Below are positions 7,543 to 19,035 of a DNA stretch of 64,000 bases, in pieces. Position numbers and translations under genes: made by a program. Location: assembly GCF_000335475.2 (NCBI RefSeq), contig NZ_ANAH02000022.1:1-64000 (forward strand), in the 5' to 3' direction. The notes beneath the pieces were generated by a model, which was given only the letters and a program-made list of their open reading frames with translations, was not told the DNA's origin and did not search any database. The stretch's first letter is position 1. Every line of letters starts with the position of its first letter. Source of the DNA: Cystobacter fuscus DSM 2262 (lineage in GTDB: Bacteria; Myxococcota; Myxococcia; Myxococcales; Myxococcaceae).

Positions 7543-7571
7543 CGAAAACAGGCGCCCAACGGGTGTTTTCG
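7543..7571. promoter_or_regulatory. Palindromic operator between DUF4386 and lysR-type gene
   Basis: Perfect 8-bp arms CGAAAACA (7543-7550) and TGTTTTCG (7564-7571) are separated by 13 bases. The site sits in the 92-bp divergent intergenic region. Position and form suit the binding site of the adjacent LysR-type regulator. Confidence 0.6.
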
Positions 7572-7597
7572 GGACACCTGCGTGCAAAAATGTGCGC

Positions 7598-8491
7598 ATG
7601 GACTGGGACGACCTTCGCTACGTGCTGGCGATCCACCGCGAGAAGACGTTGTCCGGTGCCGCCGCCACCCTCGGGGTCTCCCGGACCACCGTCGGGCGGC
7701 GCCTGAAGGAGGCCGAGGATCGGCTGGGCGTCCGGCTCTTCGACCGCACCGAAGAAGGCTTCGCGGCCACGGCTGCCGGCGACGAGCTGGCCGAGACAGC
7801 GGTGCGCCTGGAGGCGGAGATCCACCTTGCCGAGGGGCGGCTTCTGGGCCGCGACGCCGAGCTCCGCGGGCGGCTGCGGGTCTCGACGGTGGACTTCGTG
7901 TTCACGGGTTTTCCCGAGGTGTTTTCCAGCTTCATCCAGCGCTATCCGGGAGTGGAGGTGACCCTCGGCGTGACCCATGAGCAGGTCTCGCTCATTCGCC
8001 GCGAGGCCGATGTGGCGCTGCGTCTGGACAACAATCCGGCGGATGGCCTGGTGGGCCGCCGCATCGGTCGATTGCAGTTCGAGGCCTACGCCGCGCGTTC
8101 ACTCGTCGAGCGGGTGGGTCCCGGTGCCACCCTCGCGGACTTCCCGTGGCTCCATTCGGACGAGCGCTCCGACGGGCGTTGGCTCGATGACTGGCTGGCC
8201 CGGAACGCACCGGGGGCCAAGGTGTCGCTGCGTTCCGACGACTTCGCGGTCCGCCGGCGCGCGCTCTCGGCCGGCATGGGCGTCACCTTCCTGGCGTGCT
8301 TCGACGGCGACGCCGATCCAGGGCTGGTGCGCGTGGGGGCCCGCCTTTCCGACGAGGCGCGCGATCTCTGGGTGCTGACGCTGCCCGAGCTTCGCAACAA
8401 CAGCCGCATTCGTGCCTTCATGGACCACGTCTACGACGCCTTCCAACCCCATCAACGCGCGCTAGAGGGGGCGCTCACCCCGGCCCCGTGA
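7598..8491 (+). CDS. LysR-family transcriptional regulator
   Basis: 297 residues. The N-terminal winged helix-turn-helix begins MDWDDLRYVLAIHREKTLSG, with recognition helix AAATLGVSRTTVGRRLKEAE. It is followed by the substrate-binding domain (about 90-290) containing LRVSTVDFVF and the DVALRLDNNP strand typical of LTTRs. ATG 7598 matches the family start; an upstream in-frame start at 7490 would run through the intergenic palindrome and lacks homology. Divergent arrangement with the DUF4386 gene suggests that gene is the target and that the regulator represses itself. The inducer is unknown. Confidence 0.85.
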   Translation: MDWDDLRYVLAIHREKTLSGAAATLGVSRTTVGRRLKEAEDRLGVRLFDRTEEGFAATAAGDELAETAVRLEAEIHLAEGRLLGRDAELRGRLRVSTVDFVFTGFPEVFSSFIQRYPGVEVTLGVTHEQVSLIRREADVALRLDNNPADGLVGRRIGRLQFEAYAARSLVERVGPGATLADFPWLHSDERSDGRWLDDWLARNAPGAKVSLRSDDFAVRRRALSAGMGVTFLACFDGDADPGLVRVGARLSDEARDLWVLTLPELRNNSRIRAFMDHVYDAFQPHQRALEGALTPAP

Positions 8492-8519
8492 GCCAGGCCC
8501 GCTCTGGGAGTGCCAGGCG

Positions 8520-8544
8520 GCGGGGTCGATTCCCGCCGCCTCCA
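8520..8544 (+). other. tmRNA-like 3' end (integration scar, right)
   Basis: T-arm GCGGG-GTCGATT-CCCGC, then CGCCTCC and A. It matches the scar at 6428-6452 in the same orientation apart from G for T at the first loop base and stem changes that keep pairing. It begins 28 bases after the LysR stop. The two sites bracket a 2.1-kb segment. Confidence 0.5.
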
Positions 8545-8575
8545 TCCCGAGAAGCTCAGCAAGGTCAAGGGCAGC

Positions 8576-10210
8576 TCAGAGCCAGCTCGGGCTCTCGCGG
8601 CCGAGGCCCTTCAAGGCCCGCTCCGCCGCCTTCACACCGAACCAGTTGGCCTCCTCGAAGAGCGCCAGTCCTCCCAGGTCCGAGTGCGCGAAATGGAGCT
8701 GCTCGCCCAGGCTCTCCTGGGCGGCGAGGCGCTCCGGGCCCCACAGGAAGCCCGGCACGGGGCGCACCATCGCATGCCCCCAGCGCATGACCTCCAGCCG
8801 CCGGGCCCGCGAGGCGATGCCGGGATGCGCGGGCATCAAGTCGGCCATCACCAGCCCCTCCCAGTCGCCATAGCTCGCGGAGAGCACCTTCTGGCGCTCG
8901 GCCTTCATGTCCAGGCCCGCCATGGGCAGATACCAGGTGAGCACCGTGGGCCCCTGCTCGTCCATGCGCAGCCGCTGGTGCGTGGCCACCACGTAGCCCA
9001 GGCTGCGGCTCTCGTAGAGGACGTTGTCCCAGGACAGCGGAAAGCCGCGCGACAGCGGTGCCTCCGACAGCGTCAGGTTGGCCACCACCCACGGCCCATA
9101 CTGGAAGGCACCGAGCCACTCGGGACGCCGCTCCCGCCAGGGCGCCACCAGGTGCGCGGCCACGAAGCGCGGACACGCCAGCACCACCTGCCGGGCCCGC
9201 CACGCCCGGGGCCGTCCCGTGCCCGCCTCCACCGCGTCCACCCGGCAGCCGTCCGGCCCCGGCGTCACCGTGTGCACCAACACGCCCGGCTCCACCTGCC
9301 CCGGAGGCAGCGCGGACAGGAGCTGGTGCACCAGGCGGCCATTGCCCTCGGGCCAGCTCAGGAAGCCCTCGCTGCGCTCCCCCTGCCCGTTCTGCCGGGC
9401 GGCGAAGTACCAGATGCCCGCCCACGCCGACACGCCCTCCGCCGTGGTGCCGTAGTCATCCCGGCACGCGTAGTCCACCAGCCACTTCAGCCGCGGCGAG
9501 CGGAAGCCCTCCGCCTCCAACCAGTGCGCGAAGGAGAGCTTGTCCAACGCCGTCCACTCGGCGTCATCGCTGGAGAGCGCCGTGGGCACCGCGAAGGCCT
9601 TGCGCCCACGCCCATCCCGCGCCGCCGCGAAGGCGTTCATCCGTGCCTCGAAGCGCCGCAGCTGCTCCAGGTCCTCGGTGCTGGCCCCCGCGCGCAGGTA
9701 CAGGCCCTCGTACCACTCGCCCCGGTAGAAGATGCGCTCCTCGGGCTCGCTCACGAGCAGGGTCTCGTCGAAGGTGGGCTGGCCCTGGTCGTCCACGCCC
9801 GTCACCGCGTCCATCTCGCGCAGCAGCCGCATCACCGGGCCCGCGTCCACCAGGGGCGCCGGCAGGTAGTGCGCGCCCCACGGGTAGGCGGACACCGCGT
9901 TCTTCCCCGAGCGCGACGTGCCGCCCGCCTCCGCGTCCAGCTCCAGCACCCGCACGTCCTTCACGCCCGCGGCCGCCAGCCGCCACGCCGCGCTCAGGCC
10001 CGCCACCCCGCCGCCCACCACCAGCACGTCCACCGGCTGGGCCTCGGCCGCGAGCGGGAGCGGGCCCGCGCGCAACCGGTGGCCCGTGTCCACCACCCGG
10101 TCCACGAGCGCTCCGGGCACGGGCTCGCGCGGGGCCGTCTTGCGGCACGCGCTGGCCGCCACGGCCGAGCCGAGGAACGCGGCCACCAGCTCCCGCCGCG
10201 TCAGTTCCAC
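8576..10210 (-). CDS. Tat-exported FAD-dependent amine oxidase lipoprotein
   Basis: 544 residues from GTG 10210. The start overlaps the synthase gene's end by 10 bases and opens directly on a twin-arginine lipoprotein signal: LTRRELVAAFLGSAVAASAC (RR 5-6, Cys22). The FAD dinucleotide fold follows (VDVLVVGGGVAGLSAAWRL, then ELDAEAGGTS), typical of flavin monoamine/polyamine oxidases and phytoene-desaturase-like enzymes. The middle and end hold no further known domain. As the last gene of the polyamine operon it could oxidise spermidine or a derivative outside the inner membrane. The substrate is inferred from context only. The much longer open frame upstream runs antisense-like through the synthase gene and was rejected. 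Confidence 0.8.
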   Translation of the reverse strand: MELTRRELVAAFLGSAVAASACRKTAPREPVPGALVDRVVDTGHRLRAGPLPLAAEAQPVDVLVVGGGVAGLSAAWRLAAAGVKDVRVLELDAEAGGTSRSGKNAVSAYPWGAHYLPAPLVDAGPVMRLLREMDAVTGVDDQGQPTFDETLLVSEPEERIFYRGEWYEGLYLRAGASTEDLEQLRRFEARMNAFAAARDGRGRKAFAVPTALSSDDAEWTALDKLSFAHWLEAEGFRSPRLKWLVDYACRDDYGTTAEGVSAWAGIWYFAARQNGQGERSEGFLSWPEGNGRLVHQLLSALPPGQVEPGVLVHTVTPGPDGCRVDAVEAGTGRPRAWRARQVVLACPRFVAAHLVAPWRERRPEWLGAFQYGPWVVANLTLSEAPLSRGFPLSWDNVLYESRSLGYVVATHQRLRMDEQGPTVLTWYLPMAGLDMKAERQKVLSASYGDWEGLVMADLMPAHPGIASRARRLEVMRWGHAMVRPVPGFLWGPERLAAQESLGEQLHFAHSDLGGLALFEEANWFGVKAAERALKGLGRESPSWL

Positions 10211-11697
10211 CGCCGCCACTCCTCCTCGTAGTAGTGGACGAGCACCTGGTTGTTCAGCCGGTTCACCTCCGTGGGCAACGGGCCCATGTCCGGGGGGAAC
10301 AGGAAGAGCGAGGCGTGGGTCTCCTCGGAGAGGAAGCGCAAGCCCTCCACCAGCGGCCGGCGCGGCGGCGTGCGCTCGTGGGCGACGAGCACGTAGCCCC
10401 ACTCGCCGAACGAGGGCACCAGGGCGTGGTAGGGCTGGGTCCAGAAGCCCGCCGCCGCGAGCGTGGTGTTCACGCACCAGAAGGAGCGCCGGGCGTAGAG
10501 CGGCGAGGTGCTTTGGATGACGGCCACCCCGTCCGGCGCCAGCCGCTTCTTGAGCAGCCGGTAGAAGCCCGTGGTGTACAGCTTGCCCAGCGCGAAGTTG
10601 TTCGGATCCGGGAAGTCCACCACGATGACGTCCCAGGGCTCGCCGTGCTCACGCAGGAACTCCATGGCGTCGGTGTTGACGACGTGCATGCGCGGATCCG
10701 CGAGCGAGTGCGCGTTGAGCTCGGCCAGCTCGCCGTAGCGCGTGGCGAGCCCGGTCATCGCCGGATCCAGGTCCACCAGGGTGAGCGTCTTCACCTCGGG
10801 GTACTTGAGGATCTCCCGCGCCGCGAGCCCATCCCCGCCCCCGAGCACCAGCACGCGCTCGAGCTTGCCCGCGCGCACCAGGGCCGGGTGCACCAGCGCC
10901 TCGTGGTAGCGGTACTCGTCCACGCTGGCGAACTGGAGGTTGCCGTTGAGGTAGAGCGAGAAGCCCCGCTTGCCGCGCGTGAGGACGATGCGCTGGTAGG
11001 GCGAACTCGACGCGTGCACCACCTCGTCCGTGAAGAGGTGCTCCTCGGAGAAGTTGCTCAACCGGTCGCCCAGGACGAGCCCCACCATGAGCAGCAGGCT
11101 GAGCCCCACCGCCTTGACGCGCAGCCTTCCCGGGTGGGCGAGCACCGGCGCCAACAGCCACGTGCTCCACAGGCCCACCAGGGCGTTGAGCAGCCCGAAG
11201 AGCAGCGACGTGCGCACCAGGCCCAGCCTCGGCACGAACAGCAGGGGGAAGCTGATGCTCGCGGCGAGCGCGCCCAGGTAGTCGAACGTCAGCACCCGGC
11301 TGACCAGGTCCTTGAAGGCGAGCTGGTCCTTGAGCAGGCGCAAGAGCAGGGGGATTTCCAGGCCCACCAGGGTGCCGATGAGCAGCACGCTGCCGTAGAG
11401 CACCACGCGGAACACGTCCGTGAGCGCGAAGGTGAGGAAGAGCAGCGGCGCGCAGAACCCTCCCACCAGGGCCACGCCCAGCTCCACCTCCACGAAGCGC
11501 TGGGCCACGCCCCGATCGATGAAGCCCGACAGCCAGCTGCCGATGCCCATGGCGAACAGGTAGCAGCCAATCACCGTGGAGAACTGGGTGATGGAGTCAC
11601 CGAGCAGGTAGCTCGCCAGCGCGCCGATGATGAGCTCGTAGATGAGCCCACAGGTGGCGATGACGAGGACGGTGACGAAGAGGAGCGTCTTGTTCAC
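10201..11697 (-). CDS. Membrane-embedded spermidine synthase-like protein
   Basis: 498 residues. Residues 1-215 hold about seven transmembrane helices. Residues 225-460 are an aminopropyltransferase Rossmann domain: LVLGGGDGLAAREILKY (decarboxylated-AdoMet binding), TLVDLDPAM, NTDAMEFL and the catalytic-region VVDFPDPNNF. Soluble SpeE proteins lack the membrane half; fused forms are a known second class of uncharacterised spermidine synthases. The AdoMet decarboxylase at the head of the operon would supply the aminopropyl donor. The gene lies 25 bases after the DUF350 gene and its TGA overlaps the GTG start of the oxidase, so translation is probably coupled. Confidence 0.85.
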   Translation of the reverse strand: MNKTLLFVTVLVIATCGLIYELIIGALASYLLGDSITQFSTVIGCYLFAMGIGSWLSGFIDRGVAQRFVEVELGVALVGGFCAPLLFLTFALTDVFRVVLYGSVLLIGTLVGLEIPLLLRLLKDQLAFKDLVSRVLTFDYLGALAASISFPLLFVPRLGLVRTSLLFGLLNALVGLWSTWLLAPVLAHPGRLRVKAVGLSLLLMVGLVLGDRLSNFSEEHLFTDEVVHASSSPYQRIVLTRGKRGFSLYLNGNLQFASVDEYRYHEALVHPALVRAGKLERVLVLGGGDGLAAREILKYPEVKTLTLVDLDPAMTGLATRYGELAELNAHSLADPRMHVVNTDAMEFLREHGEPWDVIVVDFPDPNNFALGKLYTTGFYRLLKKRLAPDGVAVIQSTSPLYARRSFWCVNTTLAAAGFWTQPYHALVPSFGEWGYVLVAHERTPPRRPLVEGLRFLSEETHASLFLFPPDMGPLPTEVNRLNNQVLVHYYEEEWRRWN

Positions 11698-11722
11698 GGT
11701 GGAAACGGCCCGCCGCGAGGCG

Positions 11723-11959
11723 TCAACCCGAGATGGCCGCGGCCACGATGATGGCCAGGCCGATGATGAAGGAGCCCATGACGATGCCGAGCGCGGTGTT
11801 CTGGTCGACCTCGAGCTCCTTGTGCACGTCGAACGGCATGATGAAGCGGAACACGTACAGGCCCGCCACGAACACCGCCAGCCCCACCAGCGAGTACACG
11901 ACGCTCGCCAGCAGGTTGTCCAGGTTCACCAATACGGCCAGCACACCCATCCGCATCAC
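11723..11959 (-). CDS. DUF350 small membrane protein
   Basis: 78 residues from GTG 11959 (or 77 from ATG 11956). Two transmembrane helices are joined by a short polar segment, with the DUF350 signature VGLAVFVAGLYVF...PFDVHKELEVDQNTALGIV...IIGLAIIVAAAI. The family includes E. coli YjfL and is usually found beside PspA-like, DUF4178 and polyamine genes. Its biochemical role is unknown, possibly a channel or stress sensor. The start overlaps the stop of the 59-residue peptide upstream. Confidence 0.85.
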   Translation of the reverse strand: MMRMGVLAVLVNLDNLLASVVYSLVGLAVFVAGLYVFRFIMPFDVHKELEVDQNTALGIVMGSFIIGLAIIVAAAISG

Positions 11960-12135
11960 TTCCCTCCCATGAAACCGCCACTGCGGTAGCGCGATCCGCC
12001 AACGAAGAAGAAGCCGCCGCCCGAGCCGCGAGAAGAAGACGTCACCGTGCCCCGCTCCGCGCGGGTGAACGGCTCCCAGCCCCGGTACGCCATCAGCGCG
12101 TAGAGCACGACGATGATTCCACCGATGAACTTCAT
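11956..12135 (-). CDS. 59-residue glycine-rich membrane peptide
   Basis: A short gene. ATG 12135 opens MKFIGGIIVVLYALMAYRGW (one transmembrane helix), then a Thr/Ser-rich link and a Gly/Phe-rich tail with GGGFFFVGGSRYRSGGFMGGK. A GGGAGG ribosome site precedes it by five bases. It fills the 163-bp space between the DUF4178 and DUF350 genes, and its TGA overlaps the DUF350 start. That tight packing and the coding bias make it a real operon member. No family is recognised. The tail resembles small Gly-rich envelope peptides. Confidence 0.7.
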   Translation of the reverse strand: MKFIGGIIVVLYALMAYRGWEPFTRAERGTVTSSSRGSGGGFFFVGGSRYRSGGFMGGK

Positions 12136-12145
12136 GACGCCTCCC

Positions 12146-14044
12146 TCACTCTCCCGAGCCGGAATCCAGGTTGCTCTCCGCCCAACGTGATGTCTCGAAG
12201 CTCGAGGCGCGGAAGACCGCGAACAGGGGCAGCACCCACAACACCACCAGCGCCCAGAAGAACCAGAGCGCGCGCGGGGTATCGCTCACGAGCTTCATCG
12301 TATAGCTCTGCCCCTGGGGCGTGCCGTCGAAGAGCGCCTGGGTGCGCAGCACATAGCGTCCGGGAGGCACCGAGGACAGGTGCTCGGTCTCCATCCGGTT
12401 TCCCTCGCTCCAGGAGCCATCCGAGTCGCTGCCGGAGTAGTAGCCCACCTCCTCGTAGAAGCCGATGACGTCGCCGCTCTGCTCGTTGACGAGCTCCGCC
12501 TGCACGCCCAGCCAGGAGTTGTTCACGGGCGCGGACAGCTCGGCGCGCACGTTGCCGTGCTTGTGGATGTCGAAGGGCTTGCTGAAGTGGATGGCCGAGG
12601 GCGTCCCCGAGCGGGCATCCGAATCCAACCGCACGGACTCCTCCAGCACGACCTCGTTGGCGGCGAGCACGTTGAGCACCAGGAAGACGGCGAGCAGGGC
12701 CAGGCTCCAGATGCCGGCCCACATCCAGGCGGGGCCGCTCGAGTGGGGATTGGGCTGGCTGGGCGCGATGCCCTGGGGCGCGGGCAGGGGCTCCTTCAGC
12801 CCGAAGGCCTCCTGGATGACGCCGGGCACGAGGTACTCGCCGAGCGTGTACGTCACCTCGTTCTCCGTCTCGTCCACGCTCACCGAGTACGGCGGCGCCA
12901 CGTACTCCGTGGCGTGCGACGTCTCCCCGGCACGCACCTCCCAGTAGAACTCGCCGAGCACCGTCTCGGTGACGGCCTCCACGCTCTGGAAGGCCCGGTA
13001 GCGCTGGCCCTCGCGGTGCGCGGCGATGCCCGGAGCCACCGACACGTCGCCCGCGTCCAGGGGCGTGAGGAACACCCAGTGCCCGTTGGACTCCATGAGC
13101 CAGGTGAAGCCCCGCTCCCGGTTGAACAGGAGGTACTCCTCCCACGGGTAGCGCACCCCCTCCACCGTGCACGAGCGCACCAGGAAGCCGATGCAGATCC
13201 ACTCGGTCCCATCCAGCTTCCCCCGCGCGCCCAGGGGAATGCGGGGCCCCGGGTCCGGCTTCTCCAGCAGTTGGAGGAAGGCGAGCTTGCCCTTGCGCAC
13301 GTCCAGGAGCGCGCCGCAGTAGGGGCACGCCACGCGCTTGGTCTGATCCGGCGCGCGCAGCTCCAGGGGACCGTTGCACTGGGTGCAGCGCGCCTGCTGC
13401 AGCGCGACCTTCTTCACCCGGGGCCGGAGCTGATCCGGCGCGATGCCCAGCTCCGTGAGCTTCAGCTTCTTGCCGACATAGACCTCGGGGTCCGTCGACC
13501 ACGTCCCGAAGTCCAGTGTCACGAAGACGCCCTTGGGCCCCGTGGCGTCCACGTAGTGGCTGTCCGCGCTGGGGTCCACGTCGTCGGGCAACTGGCCCTC
13601 GGCGGCCACCACGCGGCCATGCCCCCGCTCCTCCACCACGAGCCGGTGCCCCGCCAGGCTGAAGCGGTGGCCGGGCGGGAAGTCCTCGAGCGCCAGGCCC
13701 GGCTCGCTTCCGGAGGCGATGAGCAGGTGGAAGGCGCCCTCGGACTCGGAGAGCCAACCCGTGCGCCCGTCGTCGAACTCCACGTACCACTCGTCCCACG
13801 GGCCCGCGCCATGGTCCTTCTGCAGGTGCCCCACCAGCCGGTACGCGTCGCGCCCCAGCCGGCCCTCCGCGCCGAGCCGCAAGGGCGAGTCGGTCTCGAC
13901 GATGGCGCCCACCTTGCCGTGGGCCTCGAGGGACGCGCCCTGGCGCGCCACCACCGTCTGGCAATGGCCACACACCACCACCTGCGCCGTGCCCGCGGAG
14001 AACTCCACCGCCGCCCCACACGAGGGACATGTCCCCTGCGTCAC
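12146..14044 (-). CDS. DUF4178 zinc-ribbon membrane protein
   Basis: 632 residues from GTG 14044, with GGGAGG upstream and a GTGA overlap with the decarboxylase stop. The N-terminal zinc ribbon has Cys6, Cys9, Cys25 and Cys28. A first DUF4178 unit (DAYRLVGHLQKDHGAGPWDE, then WYVEFDDG) is followed by a second ribbon (CTQCNG...CPYCGALL) and a second DUF4178 unit (EWICIGFLVRSCTVEG...YPWEEYLLFN). A single transmembrane helix lies near 480, followed by an extracytoplasmic beta-rich domain and a final helix near the C-terminus. DUF4178 proteins are typically neighbours of DUF350 and AdoMet decarboxylase; their function is unknown. The architecture suggests a cytoplasmic metal-binding sensor linked to an outside domain. 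Confidence 0.8.
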   Translation of the reverse strand: MTQGTCPSCGAAVEFSAGTAQVVVCGHCQTVVARQGASLEAHGKVGAIVETDSPLRLGAEGRLGRDAYRLVGHLQKDHGAGPWDEWYVEFDDGRTGWLSESEGAFHLLIASGSEPGLALEDFPPGHRFSLAGHRLVVEERGHGRVVAAEGQLPDDVDPSADSHYVDATGPKGVFVTLDFGTWSTDPEVYVGKKLKLTELGIAPDQLRPRVKKVALQQARCTQCNGPLELRAPDQTKRVACPYCGALLDVRKGKLAFLQLLEKPDPGPRIPLGARGKLDGTEWICIGFLVRSCTVEGVRYPWEEYLLFNRERGFTWLMESNGHWVFLTPLDAGDVSVAPGIAAHREGQRYRAFQSVEAVTETVLGEFYWEVRAGETSHATEYVAPPYSVSVDETENEVTYTLGEYLVPGVIQEAFGLKEPLPAPQGIAPSQPNPHSSGPAWMWAGIWSLALLAVFLVLNVLAANEVVLEESVRLDSDARSGTPSAIHFSKPFDIHKHGNVRAELSAPVNNSWLGVQAELVNEQSGDVIGFYEEVGYYSGSDSDGSWSEGNRMETEHLSSVPPGRYVLRTQALFDGTPQGQSYTMKLVSDTPRALWFFWALVVLWVLPLFAVFRASSFETSRWAESNLDSGSGE

Positions 14045-14427
14045 GTCTCCACCTCCCGGCGCAACTCCCGCACGCGGCAGGAGACCGCCCCCAGGTGGCG
14101 CATCGTCAGATCCTCGAAGTCCGGGCACAGCCGCGGCCGGCAGCAATAGACGTTGAGCGCGGCGAAGCCGTGCTCGGGGAAGGTGTGGATGGTCAGGTGG
14201 CTCTCCGCGAGCAGCGTGAGGCCGGTGATGCCCCCGGGCTCTGGAAACACGTGCCACTGCGGCTGTCCCATCACCTTCAGCTCCAGCAGCACGATGAGTT
14301 CCTCGAACAGGGCCTCGAGTCCTCGCGCGTCCTTCAGGCGCTCGGGCACGCACCCGCTCACGTCCACCAGCCATTCCTGTCCGGTCGTCAGGGCATTCCT
14401 CCCCTTGCAGCCCCTACCTTCTACCAC
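14041..14427 (-). CDS. speH: S-adenosylmethionine decarboxylase proenzyme
   Basis: 128 residues. It contains the self-cleavage motif ESHLTIHTFPE: processing before Ser76 creates the pyruvoyl cofactor, with His81 assisting and a cysteine in VYCC (95-96) acting as proton donor. Length and motif fit the short bacterial class 1B enzymes. It makes decarboxylated AdoMet, the aminopropyl donor for spermidine synthesis. The start is GTG 14427, with GGGGAGG five bases upstream. A CTG at 14391 also has an AAGGGGAGG site and would remove 12 residues that are not conserved, so the start is uncertain. It heads the six-gene operon, and its TGA overlaps the next GTG. Confidence 0.85.
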   Translation of the reverse strand: MVEGRGCKGRNALTTGQEWLVDVSGCVPERLKDARGLEALFEELIVLLELKVMGQPQWHVFPEPGGITGLTLLAESHLTIHTFPEHGFAALNVYCCRPRLCPDFEDLTMRHLGAVSCRVRELRREVET

Positions 14428-14493
14428 GGTGTCCTCCCCTGGGGAGGGGGCGGAAGAAACGCGGAGCCCGGCCCTGGTACACTGCTCGTGCGC

Positions 14494-15516
14494 ATGGCCC
14501 CGAAGGATCTGCTCCCCCCGACCCCGCCCCCCACCGTTCTTCCCACCCAGGAGCCCGTGCCGAAAAACGTGCCCGCGCCGAGCGCGGTGGCGCGGCTCTT
14601 GCGTTCCCTGCGCGCCCTGCCGGAGGCCCGTCACGACACCCCGGCGGGTGGCAGCACGGGCCTCGCCGGCTGGTTCAAGGCCGAGACGGCCCCGCCCACG
14701 GACATCACCGCGCGCTTCCACGAGGTCCATGCCCGGGTGCGTCAGGACGAGCGCGTGCTGCCCGACGAGGCGAAACGCCACCTGTACCTGCTGGTCAAGG
14801 GGATGCTCGGCGACGAGCTGCCCGGCTATCTCGAGGACAACCAGCTGCGGCTGGAGCAGCGGGGGCTGGAGACGCGCGAGGTGGCGGTGGACACCGAGGG
14901 GCGGCTCGTGGACAACGTGGCGGTGGTGCGCGAGGCGCTGCTGGACGCCCTCCACTTCGGCCGCACGGTGGTGCTGGTGGGCCACAGCAAGGGTGGCGTG
15001 GAGGCGATGAGCACGCTCGCGCTCTACCCGGAGCTGCGTCGGCACGTGCGCGCGGTGGTGGCGATGCAGCCGCCCTATGGCGGCTCGGTCATCGCCAATG
15101 ATCTGGTGTCGACGCCCGCGCTGCGGCAGATGCTGGACGTGACCTTCCCCTCGCTCTTCCAGGGGGACGCGGCCTCGGTGGAGGACCTGTCCTACGCGCG
15201 GCGGATGGAGTTCGTGCGCCAGCACCCCTACCCCCTGGACATCCCCACCGTGGCGCTGGCCACCTCGCGGCTGTCGCGGCGCTCGTTGATGCGGCCCCTG
15301 TGCAGCTATGTCCAGGAGCGCTACGGCTGGGCCTGTGACGGACTGGTGGCGGCGCTGGACGCGGAGGTGCCCGGTTCACGCGTGGTGCGGCTGGCGGACA
15401 TGGACCACGCCGAAGCCGCACTCACAGGCCTACCCGGCTTCGCCAACTACTTCCCCGGCTCGCTTACCGAGACGTTGATCGCCCTGGCGCTCGACTCCCG
15501 CGTCCAGGGGACCTAG
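14494..15516 (+). CDS. Alpha/beta hydrolase of unknown substrate
   Basis: 340 residues. The nucleophile elbow VVLVGHSKGGVEAM (Ser near 164) has the GxSxG pattern, and DMDHAEAAL near the end offers the catalytic His. The Asp is less clear. The first 60 residues are Pro-rich and poorly ordered, with no signal peptide. ATG 14494 was chosen because the frame upstream overlaps the divergent decarboxylase gene. It lies 15 bases before the kinase-WD40 gene and is probably co-transcribed with it. Similar proteins are annotated only as hydrolases. Confidence 0.7.
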   Translation: MAPKDLLPPTPPPTVLPTQEPVPKNVPAPSAVARLLRSLRALPEARHDTPAGGSTGLAGWFKAETAPPTDITARFHEVHARVRQDERVLPDEAKRHLYLLVKGMLGDELPGYLEDNQLRLEQRGLETREVAVDTEGRLVDNVAVVREALLDALHFGRTVVLVGHSKGGVEAMSTLALYPELRRHVRAVVAMQPPYGGSVIANDLVSTPALRQMLDVTFPSLFQGDAASVEDLSYARRMEFVRQHPYPLDIPTVALATSRLSRRSLMRPLCSYVQERYGWACDGLVAALDAEVPGSRVVRLADMDHAEAALTGLPGFANYFPGSLTETLIALALDSRVQGT

Positions 15517-15531
15517 AAGGCGCCGCTTCGT

Positions 15532-18978
<3,447 letters not shown>

Positions 18979-19035
18979 GGCGGAATCTGTCAGACAGGGC
19001 GCGTAGAGGGTGAGGCTCACCCAGGAGAGTTCCGC

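Noticed and set aside
10211-10477. N-terminal extension of the amine oxidase up to 10477
   Set aside because: These 89 codons overlap the synthase gene, are Arg/Gly/Pro-rich, and precede a good twin-arginine signal that starts at GTG 10210.
8510-11751. Long plus-strand frames through the polyamine operon
   Set aside because: They are antisense shadows of genes with clear family motifs. Translations are His/Arg/Pro-rich low complexity.
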